Source: Mytilisepta virgata (taxonomy: Eukaryota > Mollusca > Bivalvia > Mytilida > Mytilidae). From it: a stretch of 64,000 bases of DNA. Of this stretch, positions 1-12,190 are shown one piece after another (position 1 is the stretch's first letter; every line of letters begins with the position of its first letter). Made by a program: the position numbers and the translations under genes. The stretch is from positions 8,714,501-8,778,500 of the forward strand of contig CM051520.1 of the NCBI GenBank assembly GCA_028015205.1. Reading direction: 5' to 3'. Under the pieces are notes generated by a model that was not told the origin of the DNA, did not search any database, and saw only the letters and a program-made list of their open reading frames with translations.

Positions 1-421
1 TACAAATAAAGAAAACATTTACTTCTTACAGATACAAGACAACCAATCAAACTAGTGCTAGATACTGGCTTGAACTTCATACAATCACGAAAAACTCCAA
101 TACCTTTATTTCTGTTCCTTTACTTGGACTTTTTTCTCAAAGAATTTGTCCACCAATAAATGGACATACATGTATTTTTTTATTCTTACAATCAATTTCC
201 TTTGAAATTTTTTAACTGCTGAAAGCAGGCATTGTTGATAAGCTACTACAGAAGGATCTAAATGGTAGTTTGCTCATTTTACTGCAGTTGAGCAAGTCCG
301 ACAATAGGCAATACTATTTACAAACAGTAAATTAGTTTTTAAATGTTCTCTCCATCCCAATTTTGTCATATTATAAATAAATTGTTTATCATTCTAATAG
401 ATTATCTAATAGCATAATAAA
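1..421. other. AT-rich sequence, nothing recognised
   Basis: No open frame, inverted repeat or tandem array was seen here. It ends where the first hairpin-ended element begins. Confidence 0.5.
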
Positions 422-1420
422 CAAGAGGCTCACCAGAGCCTGTATCGCTCACCTGGAGTCTGGTTTTCATTGGACAATTAATCAACTACTTGACCAAGTT
501 TGTTGCAATTGGTTCAACTGTTCAGTGAAAATTTATTTGACAAAAAAAGGGCAATAACTCCTAAATGGGTTTTGGGATTTCCTTTAAAATTTCAGGGTAT
601 GTAGATCTCAACATGGCAAACATTTTTCAAATTTACATTTCACTTCTATCTCAAATAGTTTTGGAGATAAATGACGAAAAATGTTAAATTTTGAAAATTT
701 GACAAAAAAAGGGCAATAACTCCTAAACAGGTTTTTGAATTTCCTTCAAAATTTCAGGTTATGTAGATCTTGTCATGCTGATCAATTTTACCCTGTCAGA
801 TTTTTGATATCTGTAAAGGTTTTTAAGTTATAAGCCAAAAACAACACATCCACCCCTATATTCTATTTTTAGCTGCGACAGCCATGTCTTACGTCAGATC
901 AAAATAAATTGAGGATCGTTTGTAGAGGACATGTCATAGATCATTCCTATTAAGTTTCAAACCAATCGGCCCAGCAGTTTCAGAGGAGAAGATTTTTTAA
1001 TGTTAAAATTTTGAAAATTTGACGAAAAAAGGGCAATAACTCCTAAATGGGTTTTGGAATTTCCTTCAAAATTTCAGGGTAGGTAGATCTCGTCATGCTG
1101 ATCAATTTTACCCCATGTCAGATTTTCGATATCTGTAACGGTTTTTGAGTTATTAGCAAAAAACAGCAATTTACCCCTATGTTCTATTTTTAGCAACAGT
1201 GGCCATGTTTTTCATCGGATCAATATAAAATGAGGATCGTTTGTGGAGGACATGTCATAGATCATTCCTATAAAGTTTCAAACCAATCGGCTCAGCGGTT
1301 TCAGAGGAGAAGATTTTTGAATGAAAAGTTTACGACGGACGGACGGACGGACGGACGACGGACGACGGACGAAAAGTGATGGCAAAAGCTCACATGGCCT
1401 TTGGCCAGGTGAGCTAAAAA
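422..1420 (+). mobile_element. Helentron/pearl-like non-autonomous element, family A, copy 1
   Basis: The element starts CAAGAGGCTC, where AGGCTC and GAGCCT form a hairpin with loop ACCA. The subterminal CGCTCACCTGG is the inverse of CCAGGTGAGC at the far end. The core holds three diverged copies of a block with GGGCAATAACTCCTAAA (near 540, 700 and 1020). Just before the end is a (GACG)n microsatellite (about 1332-1371), then a terminal hairpin at 1388-1414 (arms GCTCAC/GTGAGC and TGGCC/GGCCA, loop TTT), then CTAAAAA. Tandem core, microsatellite and terminal hairpin in that order are known from bivalve pearl elements and HINE/Helentron derivatives. There is no ORF. Family assignment is inference. 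Confidence 0.6.
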
Positions 1421-1836
1421 GGTCAGCTTAACCCCAGCAAGAAATGGAATTTTGTTTTATAGACTTATTACCAGTCTCTATTTTTAATACTGTCTAACAG
1501 GAGCAGGTTGAAGGGATATTGACTTTAATGACATATCTGTCATACACACTACAAAAAAAGTCATCTTCTTCAGGTGAGGGCAATAAAATTTTAATATGTT
1601 GAAGTATAGTGTCATGGTTGTTTGGCAAGGTGAAGTGATTTTAATATAATTTATTCTTTAGAAAGTATTCTCATCAATAATGGTCCAATGAACACAAGAT
1701 TAATATCATACCAAGGTTTATAATTCAAACATGCTGTGTCTGTTGTCCCTTAATATATATGGATACTCATTTTAAATTTCTAAATTTTCCATTTTCTAAA
1801 ACTTAGTATAAAAAATATTTCAAATGTATGACAGTG
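1421..1836. other. AT-rich sequence, nothing recognised
   Basis: Unique-looking sequence between element A copy 1 and the target duplication of the first SINE. No exon-like reading frame or structured repeat was seen. Confidence 0.4.
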
Positions 1837-1850
1837 TATTTGTGAAATGA

Positions 1851-2121
1851 TTTGTTTTTTTTGTTTAGTTGGGGTTTTACGCCGTTTTCAGCACATTTTG
1901 GCTATTTCGTGGCGGCCAGTTTTTATTGGTGGAGGAAGCCAGAGTACCTGGAGAGAACCACCGACCTTCGGTAGGAAAATTGGCAATCCTTGTCATTTAA
2001 GATTGGAGTCGAACACACCCCGCCACAGGTGAGATTCGAACTCACAACCTCAGCGTTGACAGGCTAGTGGTCATTAGTAGTCATGACGAACTACTAAGAC
2101 CACTCGGCCACCGAGGCCCCT
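1851..2121 (-). mobile_element. tRNA-derived SINE, full length, with 14-bp target duplication
   Basis: Read on the minus strand the element opens with a tRNA-like head: A box TGGCCGAGTGG and B box GTTCGAATCTC, with a long D-to-T spacing as in Ser/Leu tRNAs. A conserved body follows (motif TTCTCTCC near the middle, then CCTCCACCAATAAAAACTGG) and a tail ending AAACAAAAAAAA. The direct repeat TATTTGTGAAATGA lies at 1837-1850 and 2122-2135, so the insertion is well defined and fairly young. Four more copies occur in this window. It may belong to the bivalve Meta- or V-type SINEs; I cannot assign the 3' domain. Confidence 0.85.
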
Positions 2122-2135
2122 TATTTGTGAAATGA

Positions 2136-4834
2136 AACGATAAAAATAAATTCTCTAATAGGTAAACAAAAGATGTGGTGGATGACTTGTTGATACAGAG
2201 CACATGTGGCAAAATTTAAAGTACAGGAACCTTCAATTACATTACTTCATAAGAATACGAATATTAAAAATCCAACAAAGGATCATACATACAAGGAAAA
2301 ACAAAACACAAACAAATCAAACACTATTGTCTAACAAGTATGAGTTCCATAAGGGATGGATCTATTAATGAAGTAAAAGATAGAAATACTGTACTATAAT
2401 ATAATCATATAAATTATAAAACCTTCAAACAGTCCCTAACAACCATCTGAGACCATCTGATTGGAATTATCATCCTTTATCTACATATTGAATAACAAAG
2501 TTATGAATTATATATTATACAGAAATCTAACAGATACTGTTGTGTTTCACCAACCAAGTCCAATAGTAAAAATCCCTAAAACATCATATACATGTTAGAT
2601 AAAGTGTTAGAATTACATTAAAATTTCAATTATTAATGTGAATTTCCTATATAATTGAAGTAATTTTAACAATAGAATTGCATGTTTACATCAAAATATA
2701 GCCTTAGAATAAAATATGAGACGAAACAAGATGGAATCATTACATGTATCTCTAAATATCTTACCTCCTGCTAAATTGGAGCCGACAAAAAAAAGCCAGG
2801 ACCAAAAAAATAGGTAGGATCATAAATTTGATTTGTTCCCCCCCCCCCCAAAATAAAAATCAAATTGTTGCCCCCTTATATAGTTCTTTTGAAGATGGCT
2901 TAGCAAAGGGTTATTATTATTTAAAGAAAGGCAGTCGGTAAGATATATTTGTTACAGAGTGTTTAGCTGCGCTCTAACCCCGTACGAAATTTACTAATGC
3001 CGCATATACCGTATAAGGTCAACTATACACTCTGTAACTAATATTACTGACAGGATGTTCTGACAAACTGTTATGCATGTATTGACAGCAACTAAAGAAT
3101 TTGATTTTTTAGAAAACCCATGGATCATGGAATATAATACACAATATATTCAGAGATGGGGATCATAATGGAAATTTTATCCTCTTTTCTTACTGCACAA
3201 ACTTCTAGCAAGGAGTTTCATAAACTGTTGAATCCATTGGAGTAACCTTTTTCCTCATTTGTTCCTTGTCAGTAAACATACAGAAGTAAGTATAATGTCC
3301 CGATTACCATGATTACAGTATGAAAGATGGGGTTGAATTACAACCGAAAATTGGACAGAATTATTTAAATGCAAAGATACATGTATATATTTTTTCTTTT
3401 CTCTCTCTCTCTCTCTTTCCTCCGTGGTGAGACGGAGGTATTATACTTTTAATTATAAACATTATTTTAAAATATTTTCCCTTACAAGTATATAATATTA
3501 TATATATTTGAAAACCGTTTTTAATGTGTACTATTTGTAACCATGTATACTGTATTTGTGTATTCAATATTTCTAGTGTTATTGACCTGGCTTATTCAGA
3601 TTATGGTGAATTATCCCTTATGGATCACTCATGATAACCTGAATCTTCAACTCAGATTACAAACATCCATTTAACATGAATGTAAACAAATAAACAATCT
3701 AACTTGTCAGTCCCATTTAACTTAAGAATGTCCATTTCACCCTGACAACTGGTCCAGATTATAAATTACATTTTCAGATATTGTAGGGTCATTTATTTGA
3801 AATGGTCAATCCTGTAACCAGGTGACTATTTATTCAATTTTATCATTGACCAAGATAAATAATTTTAATAATTACAGTATTTAACAGAAGTTACATGTAC
3901 AAATATATAATATGGAAAACTAAATTACATGATGTACATTTTATGTTATACCACATTCCTAAAACAATTCATCTTTATCAAACAATTGTATAAAAACATT
4001 TCTCTAATGAATTGTTTTTCACCGCACATTCAGCTCTTCCAATATAAAACATCAACCCCCTCCCTCCACCACCTCCCCCCCCCCCCCCCCAAAAAAAAAA
4101 AAAATGCTCTAAACCAATCTTTTAGTCACAAACTTAAAGTTTTTCATTGAACAATTAAAAAAAAAATCATTCCCTTCCTATTGGTCTCAAGAAGTAAATT
4201 TTACAAGCTTTTAAATCATGACTAAATGGCTGTGCAGAGTAAACAAACATTTTTCTTTAGGCCTAATTACATTTACAGAATGCTCTTTGTAATTGCGTTA
4301 GAAAAATCTTTGTCAGATTATGCAGATGCTGTAAACTATTATCAGCTGTTAAATGGTGAGATATTCTGATAAAATTGATGGGTATCTCACCCCACTCATC
4401 AACACCTTACATAATCCTGTAGGTTGAACTAATGCACAACCAGAATTAAAGATCAACTTAATACGGAGAACAATTCTGTAGATCTGTCCACTATAGCAAA
4501 ACATTACCAAAGTGACAAAGCAGTAAGAAAAGTCCGTAAATTCAAATCCAAGGAAATTACAAACTCACGGGAATGGAACACAACAAACGCCACAAGGATA
4601 TATTTATAACTAAAAGAATAAAAAAACATAAAATAAACTAAACAAAAATAGAAGAAAACAGTATAGAAACTAAAGCACTAGCAATGTGAACTCCAAATAA
4701 AAATCTTGAGTGACATTACATGCTCCTGAGGGTAACCATGTCCTGCTCAGTTAACGGCACCCATTACATTGCCAGTGAAGTGTCAGAAGGACTTTAGATA
4801 GAAACTTCAATCAATTCATTATGACGACCGTAAA
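2136..4834. other. Non-coding AT-rich region with poly-C runs
   Basis: Apart from the hairpin at 2934-3052 this stretch has only simple sequence: poly-C near 2839-2848 and 4075-4090 (the latter followed by poly-A), and a CT repeat near 3400-3417. Short open frames here read through these runs and have no family resemblance. Confidence 0.5.
2934..3052. repeat. 119-bp imperfect hairpin, MITE-like
   Basis: The left arm (2934-2966) and right arm (3022-3052) are inverse copies around the shared core TTACAGAGTGT; the outer parts GTCGGTAA and TTACTGAC also pair. The 55-bp centre is unpaired and less AT-rich. It could be a very small inverted-repeat transposon. No clear target duplication was seen. 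Confidence 0.5.
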
Positions 4835-5100
4835 ATTGTTTGTTTGATTAGTTGGGGTTTTATGCCGTTTTCAGCACATTTGGTTATATCACGGAAGCCA
4901 GTTTTTATTTGTGGAGGAAGCCGGAGTACCCAGAGAGAACCCCCGTCCTTCGGTAGGAAAATTGGCAATCCTTGTCAATTTAAATAGGAGTCAAACACAC
5001 CCCTCCAAAGGTGAGATTCGAACTCACAACCCCAGTATTGAGTAGTGCTCATTAGTAGTGACGACGAACTATCTAGACCACTCGCCCACCGAGGCTCCTG
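4835..5100 (-). mobile_element. tRNA-derived SINE, copy 2
   Basis: Same SINE as at 1851, more diverged. The head is at the right end (box B as GATTCGAACTC on the plus strand, box A altered) and the tail runs into TTTGATTAGTTGGGG. Flanks GACCGTAAAATTG and TGACGTAAAATG look like an imperfect target duplication. Point changes in the A box suggest an inactive copy. Confidence 0.75.
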
Positions 5101-7149
5101 ACGTAAAATGTTTGGAGTGATGAAATGAACAAAGACTGAACATAACCCTGTCTCAGAAGTTTATGTGACAGCTATCTCGCCCTGCCAGTGTACTAAACTA
5201 GTTAGAAAAAGCTAAATCTATGATTTTTTTGTTTTAAAAACGTACCGGTATACCACCATATAAAGTATACAGTAGAACTTCGATGGCTAAAACTCCAAGG
5301 GACCTTTGACCTTGTTTGAATTGTTGGTAGTTCAAGTTACTTAACTTTGTTCCAGTACAGAAGATTTCAAGTGGCATACCTATACATGTATAAGAGTTTT
5401 TAGAGGTGATAATTACAATGAAATATTTTGAAGTTCATAATTAAGCTTGTTAATAACTAATTCACATCGAAATGTAAACATTTACCTGTCAGACTAATAT
5501 ATTTTTATCATAGTTGTGAATGTTAAATGCACACCTGTAAGTATGAGGTAATACACTTAATTGTTAAGTTGGAGTTTTCCATGGTAAAATAAATAATTTT
5601 ATCATGGTTGAGAATAAATTTTTGTTTGACTTTTCGAGATAATCAGTGTTCAGTGAAACTGGGTAATTTCTGAATAATACATACTTGTACCCACTATATA
5701 TATATACATTGAAACTTGGTTGTCAAAGTGCAGGGTCTCTTGACTTAAAGAAAACTTTGACTCATCCATATTCAGTTTTGACCTCCAGATTTTAACTGGT
5801 TGTTTATGAAAATGTCCTTTTTTAAATGTGATAAAAAGGTGAAATTAACAACAAATTTACATCAATGTCAATGATATTTGGATACAAAAATCTTTACAAT
5901 TAGATATAAATGACTTTAAATTAAGCTCGAATTAACATTATATGAAAGGAAAAATAAATCTAATCAAATAATGCCATCAGGTTCGACTTCCAAATAGTAA
6001 AATAATATAACTGTTTGACTTTGGGACTATAACAAAAATTCCACACAACCAAGGTTTTCGACTCAAGCATGTTTAAAAAATTTACTGAATTTGCTTGAAA
6101 TTAATGAATTAAAGTTTTGGTCCAGTCTACAACATCGACATATCCATGGTATTTGAATAAAGCGTGTTCAACACAAACATGTTCAACTGTATATCCAAAT
6201 ATAGTAAGTCTTCCTTCATATAAAGTAGGCTGTGAGGAATTATTGCCTTTATCAGATGTGAAATACCCCAGTAAAAGCATAAAGTGTTTTTATTAAAATA
6301 CACCTGTACTACAGTTACAAATGTACCTTTACAAACTTAATGCACGTTATAATATTTGATACTAAAATTTGTATGCATGGCCAATATTATCCAATCAAAA
6401 GGTAATTTCCCTTCACTCTTACCATGGCAACTTAAAATTTAATCAAAAAATTTTGATTAATAAATTTATGAATCACGCTGTTATATATATCAAGATAGAT
6501 AATAGGTCCAGGTTAGTTAATCATGTCATACAGAGATTGAAATTTAAGAATGACAACAAGTATCGTTTGTTTAATGCCAATACATGGTAACAGCAGTCAT
6601 TACATATAAAAGCATGTACAATACACATACGATTTTATACTCAGAACATTTGCATTAAGATATCTTCTGTGGCCTCAAGTGATGAGATACAATGTACAAT
6701 CCACAGATTGCCTATTCTAATGCAACGAGACTGTGACAATCAATTTGATTGGCTAAGAGACTGCGTAAAATGTATGTTCTACCTGTCTGTAACCAACCAT
6801 GGTCCCCATTTTGAAAACAGGAATTTCAGAGGAATTAAATTTTGGACAAGAAAAATTAATCGGAAATTGTGATTTGGAAATGCTATTCAATTAAATTTTA
6901 TTAGATTTTGAAGCGGACGTGACTTTAAAAAATTACTCAATTCCTCTGTTAAAACTTTCAGCCCATCAGGCACGTCACAATATTTTGCGCAAACTTCGCT
7001 CAAGCAATTTTCCAGACTTTTGGGATTTCACCTATAAACTGAGAATACGAAAAACTTTATTCATTAGATCTTTTTGCCTAATATTTTCGAGTATCACATA
7101 CACAAATGTACAGGCTTTATCACATAAAAATATTAGGCAATACATTGTG
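5101..7149. other. Non-coding AT-rich region
   Basis: No supported gene. The first ~80 bases (GATGAAATGAACAAAGACTGAACATAACC, written here in part as AACAAAGACTGAACATAA) match, with changes, a block near 60960-61020, so they belong to a dispersed repeat. Three open frames of 67-86 codons at 6369-7179 lack any recognisable domain and start codon context, and I do not call them. Confidence 0.4.
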
Positions 7150-7498
7150 AAACGTAATGCGCTGGGTCATCGAATATAATTCTCAAAGAGGACCACCTAA
7201 GGACAATTGCTGTTAAATTTTGTTCCAATTGGCCAAGTTGTTTCAGACAAGAAGATCTTTAAGTAAATTTCCCATAGGGTCCTATGTTAAACTATGTTCG
7301 GCTCTGGCGGCCATCTTGGATGACGGGCCGGGTCATCAGATACAATTCTGAAAGAGGACCACCTAAGGACCATAGCTGCTAAGTTTTGTTCCAACTGGCA
7401 CAGTGGTTTCAGAGGAGAAGATCTTTAAAGGAAAGTTTACGACTACGAATGACGTCAAGTGATGGCAATAGCTCACATGGCCGCCAGGTGAGCTAAAA
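7150..7498 (+). mobile_element. Helentron/pearl-like element, family A, 5'-truncated copy 2
   Basis: Only the right part remains: two ~170-bp units with CATCTTGGATGAC / GAGGACCACCTAAGGAC, then the terminal hairpin at 7471-7493 and CTAAAAAG. In this hairpin the inner arm has changed to TGGC/GCCA with a one-base loop while still pairing, so the fold is kept although the sequence differs from copy 1. The (GACG)n tract is reduced. Confidence 0.6.
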
Positions 7499-10279
7499 AG
7501 GAAACTACCTATTATTCTATATGTATTTGATGTGATTCCCAAAATTTATATCGCTTCAAACTCAAATAAACAGAATTCAAATGTGACAAAAACACAATGT
7601 AGACAGACAAAAGGGTTGAAATGACAGGTACATGTACACTAAGATAAGGAAGCAACCATTTGATTTTTAAAGTGATCTTGGATCCTTTAATCTTTTAAAA
7701 ACATTTCTTAAGCCTGCATTTATCTTTCTTTTCTTTTTTTAAAAAGTTAACCTAATTTATTGGCATTCAATTTTACAAACTTGAAACATTGGTCTACATG
7801 CATAAGGTATGTACAGTTCATTTAACCAACATGTTTATAAATACTTCCGACTTTCTGATTCACAGATTAATCTTCCTTTAAAATATTCATATTTTGTCAA
7901 TAAGCCTTAAGAAAACCACAATAAACAAGATTCTAACTGATGGACAAATTACCATAGTTATAATACAGAAATGCAATAGAATTATCTGACAGAATTTATT
8001 TTTAGTTTGATTGATTTGCTTAAAGCTTCCATATATAAATAATAAAAAGATCAGTAAATCAATCTGTCTGCTAGAGAGTACTGATTGTATAGGGCTGACC
8101 TCTAATTACCCTAAAGGCTTAAGGTTGATTAAATGGAATAAAAAGTTTCTAACAAATGTCTGAGTATAAGGAAACTCATCATGTAACTTATCCCAAAATT
8201 TGAAAAAACAAACAATTATTTATGATGTTTAGAATTTAAAACATGATGAAGAACTTTGGGCCCACATACTTTTATACTTCTAATATTGTTTACACTATAG
8301 GTACTGTTACAACTTTCTTAAAATATTTTATTCTTGGTTAATTTGAACATAAATTTATTTCTAAATGAGAAATATCATAGAAGTCAGTTATCTTCCTAAA
8401 ACAAACTTACCTGTCATTATCTCCCTTTGATCCAAAGGACTAAAGTGACGTTATATTATTATCTCCCCCTGGTAACTAAGGTCAAGGAATATATACCGGG
8501 TATGTTTGTATGTACTAATGTTTCTCATTGTTTCCATAGGATTTAGGAGCAATGAAATTGTTTGTTTGTTGTGTTTTTTAAGTGCAATCTGTTGTCTGTA
8601 TTCATTAATGGAATACATTCTGGACAATGTTTATCATAATCAAAATGAAAACATGACCTTCAGTCTATAGGAAGTATTATACAATGTACATACAATGTAT
8701 GTACACCAAACATTCCCTCACAAAATAACTTCTAATGATAGTATTTACTGTAAAGAAAATCAATGAAAACTGTCTTGGCACATCATCAAACATTTTAGTT
8801 ACATTACAGTTTGTTATGTCTGTTTGGATAGTTAGCTGCTTCCTACAGCTGCTTTAAAACAAATCTGAAGATCAATAACTTATAGGTCTTCAATTCAAAT
8901 TAAATATGTTATGCATGGAAGACCTGTATATGTACACTTAGCAAATGTATTTTGACTTAAACTTTAAGCATTCTGACTACTTGTTAATCAGTATTTTTTC
9001 TTTGAGGGTAATTTTTAGTTGTCTGACCATTCGACTTAATATATACATAATTAGAGTCTATTTCATATTGTTTGTTCCTACATAAATGTACATTGTAGCT
9101 GTGTTAAATTTACTGGATGTTTTCTCATAGGACCAGCTGGATACCTTTCATGTATATGTTTTTAAAAATAAATATCCAGCAACCATGCCTCAAAAAAAAG
9201 GTTTTTGTGTAATAACACCAGTCATCATAAGTACATGTATTATGTTCCTAATATACCATAATGGACCCATGTTAAATTTTTCAGAAATCTTGACATATTC
9301 TGTTTGGTATTAGTTCAATACAACAATTGAACCAGTACATGTAGTGATTAACTGTAATATCAGATAAATCCAATTTCTTGTTCACTGTTCAAAGTGAGAT
9401 CTTCTGCAGCTAAATTTATCAATACAGCCATGTTAGCATGAACAATGTTTTGAAATGAAAGGTGGGAAGATGTACAATGTACAAGTGGAACGAAAATTGC
9501 TTCTGACAAAAACAATTAACAAGATTACATGGCTTGAAAAACAATTCATACTTGCAGAGATGAAAGTTATAACACAGAAATGTACTTCATTAGATCTAAG
9601 ATGCATGACCAAAAATGAAAGATCAATCGACATGATTAATTATAGATCAATAGAACTTTTTTTCCAATAAACCTAATATCTCCTGCTGATCAACCCACTT
9701 GGTTCAACAGAAAAAATTCTCATGTTTACCAAATAAATATCCGTTAATTGTCAATAAAGTGATTCAGACTTTTGAATATATTTGAACCAAGAATAACTAG
9801 TGTGATGTTATTAGTAAGGGTTGAACGATCTGGAAATATTTTCCCTGTAGCATTCTTTAACATAGAAGTCTATTGGATTTTTTATTTGACAATTTCCCCA
9901 GTAAACCAGTGTAGTAATACAATATACCCAATGGATCAACAGCAACTTTATTGATTTCCAATCATTTTGTCAGCTCTGGAGCTAAGAGTTATAAGATTAC
10001 TCTCTTTGTCAACTAATTTCTTACAAAAAGCAACAGTTTAACAATGATCTTTTAAAAATGATTTTAGAAATGGAGAAAGAAATATTAAGTTGAAGAATTC
10101 TAAATTTTATACTTCTTGACATTAAAAAATTCACACTGATTGTTGTTTAACAACCTCCAGTCCTATTTTCAGCCATATTCAGGAACATTACTGAGCAATT
10201 TAATTAAGGGTATTAAAATTTAATGGAAAAAAAATGGTTAAGTCTAAACAACCACCATACAGAGCCCGTATTTATGAAA
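7499..10279. other. Non-coding AT-rich region
   Basis: No exon with matching splice sites, structured repeat or RNA gene was found. A splice-donor-like GACAG/GTAAGT occurs on the minus strand near 8410 but has no open frame longer than eight codons in front of it. Overlapping frames on both strands at 9433-9670 are unsupported. Confidence 0.4.
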
Positions 10280-12190
10280 CAAGAGGCTCTCAAGAGCCTG
10301 AATCGCTCACCTGGCAAACAATGCGCTATAAACTAAATCTCATCATCACCATTCACTAAGGATACCATGTTTACTTTAAAAACCAAATATTGTTGAAATC
10401 CAAGCAAGTGTAAAAAATGGCGGGAAAATGGCAGCCATTTTAAAAATGACCCTCCAAAACAAACTTTCATCATCACCATTCAACTCGGGATACCATGTTT
10501 ACCTTGAAAGTAGCTTTCATCTTCATTTTCTTTCTATAATTCAGGAAAAAATAGCAAAAAACAGCATTTTGACCCCTATGTTCTATTTTTAGTAAGGGCG
10601 GACATGTTTTTCGACCAATCAAAAATCGAAGCATTAACTTTTTGCAGGATACCCTAAGGAACAATCTTACCAAGTTTCATTTGATTTTGAATAGCAGTTT
10701 CAGAGAAGAAGATTTTTGAAACAATAACATAAAACAAGTAGTTTCAGAGGAGATAAACTTTAACATGTTTTCCCATAGGGTCCAATGTTAAACTATGACC
10801 TGCTCTGGCAGCGATGTTTTTTGGCGGATCGGAAAAATTTCGGCAATCTTAGTAAAGGACCTTCCATACATCATTCCTGTAAAGTTTGGTTAAATTTGCT
10901 CAAGTAGTTTCAGAGGAGATGAACTTTAACATGTTTTCCCATAGGGTCCAATATTAAACTATGTCCTGCTCTGGCAGCCATGTTTTTTGGCGGATCGGAA
11001 AAATTTCGGCACTCTTAGTAAACGACCTTCCATACATCATTCCTGTAAAGTTTGGTTAAATTTGCTCAAGTAGTTTCAGAGGAGATGAACTTTAACATGT
11101 TTTCCCATAGGGTCCAATGTTAAACTATGTCCTGCTCTGGCAGCCATGTTTTTTGGCGGATCGGAAAAATTTCGGCAATCTTAGTAAAGGACCTTCCATA
11201 CATCATTCCTGTAAAGTTTGGTTAAATTTGCTCAAGTAGTTTCAGAAGAGATAAACTTTAACATGTTTTCCCATAGGGTCCAATGTTAAACTATGACCTG
11301 CTCTGGCAGCCATGTTTTTTGGCGGATCGGAAAAATTTCGGCAATCTTAGTAAAGGACCTTCCATACATCACTCCTGTAAAGTTTGGTTAAATTTGCTCA
11401 AGTAGTTTCAGAGGAGATAAACTTTTAACATGTTTTCCCATAGGGTCAAATGTTAAACTATGTCCTGCTCTGGCAGCCATGTTTTTTGGCGGATCGTAAA
11501 AATTTCGGCAATCTTAGTAAAGGACCTTCCATACATCATTCCTGTAAAGTTTGGTTAAATTTGCTCAAGTAGTTTCAGAGGAGATGAACTTTAACATGTT
11601 TTCCCATAGGGTCCAATGTTAAACTATGTCCTGCTCTGGCAGCCATGTTTTTTGGCGGATCGGAAAAATTTCGGCAATCTTAGTAAAGGACCTTCCATAC
11701 ATCATTCCTGTAAAGTTTGGTTAAATTTGCTCAAGTAGTTTCAGAGGAGATAAACTTTAACATGTTTTCCCATAGGGTCCAATGTTAAACTATGACCTGC
11801 TCTGGCAGCCATGTTTTTTAGCGGATCGGAAAAATTTCGGCAATCTTAGTAAAGGACCTTCCATACATAACTCCTGTAAAGTTTGGTTAAATTTGCTCAA
11901 GTAGTTTCAGAGGAGATAAACTTTTAATATGTTTTCCCATAGGGTCCAATGTTAAACTATGTCTTGCTCTGGCAGCCATTTTTTTGGCGGATCGGAAAAA
12001 TTTCGGCAATCTTAGTAAAGGACCTTCCATGCATCATTCCTGTAAAGTTTGGTTAAATTTGCTCCATTGGTTTTAGAGGAGATGATCAATATGTGAAAGT
12101 TTACGGACGACGGACGGACGACGGACGACGGATGACGGACGCCAAGTGATGGCAAAAGCTCACATGGCCTTTGGCCAGGTGAGCTAAAAA
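10280..12190 (+). mobile_element. Helentron/pearl-like element, family A, copy 3 with expanded core
   Basis: Starts CAAGAGGCTCTC, with AGGCTC/GAGCCT again pairing but around a different loop (TCAA), then CGCTCACCTGG. The core is an array of eight ~166-bp monomers (10741-12070). A GACG-rich microsatellite (about 12108-12142) and a terminal hairpin at 12158-12184 identical in fold to copy 1 close the element, followed by CTAAAAA. There is no protein-coding capacity, so it would depend on enzymes in trans. The array makes it nearly twice the length of copy 1. Confidence 0.65.
10741..12070 (+). repeat. 166-bp tandem repeat, eight copies, trimeric higher order
   Basis: The anchor GTTTCAGAGGAGAT recurs at 10741, 10907, 11073, 11239, 11405, 11572, 11738 and 11904, with a degraded ninth at about 12070: spacing 166-167 bp. 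Each unit carries GCTCTGGCAGCCATG and GGCGGATCGGAAAAATTTC. Variants recur every third unit: TGACCTG in units 1, 4 and 7, AACTTTTAA in units 5 and 8. The array therefore grew by duplication of three-unit blocks of ~498 bp. Monomer length is close to that of the bivalve BIV160-type satellites; homology is untested. Confidence 0.9.

Noticed and set aside
6369..7179. Three plus-strand frames as exons
   Set aside because: Low-complexity AT-rich composition; the last runs into a family A element.
8400..8480. Minus-strand exon ending GACAG/GTAAGT, as TMEM132-like exon 4
   Set aside because: Only eight open codons before a stop and no family resemblance; the motif ATCTCCCTTTGATC also occurs elsewhere as repeat sequence.
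9433..9670. Overlapping frames on both strands as a gene
   Set aside because: No domain, splice context or codon signal; both strands being open reflects low stop density by chance.
10741..12070. CRISPR-like array
   Set aside because: Units are contiguous, 166 bp long and without unique spacers, in a eukaryotic transposon.
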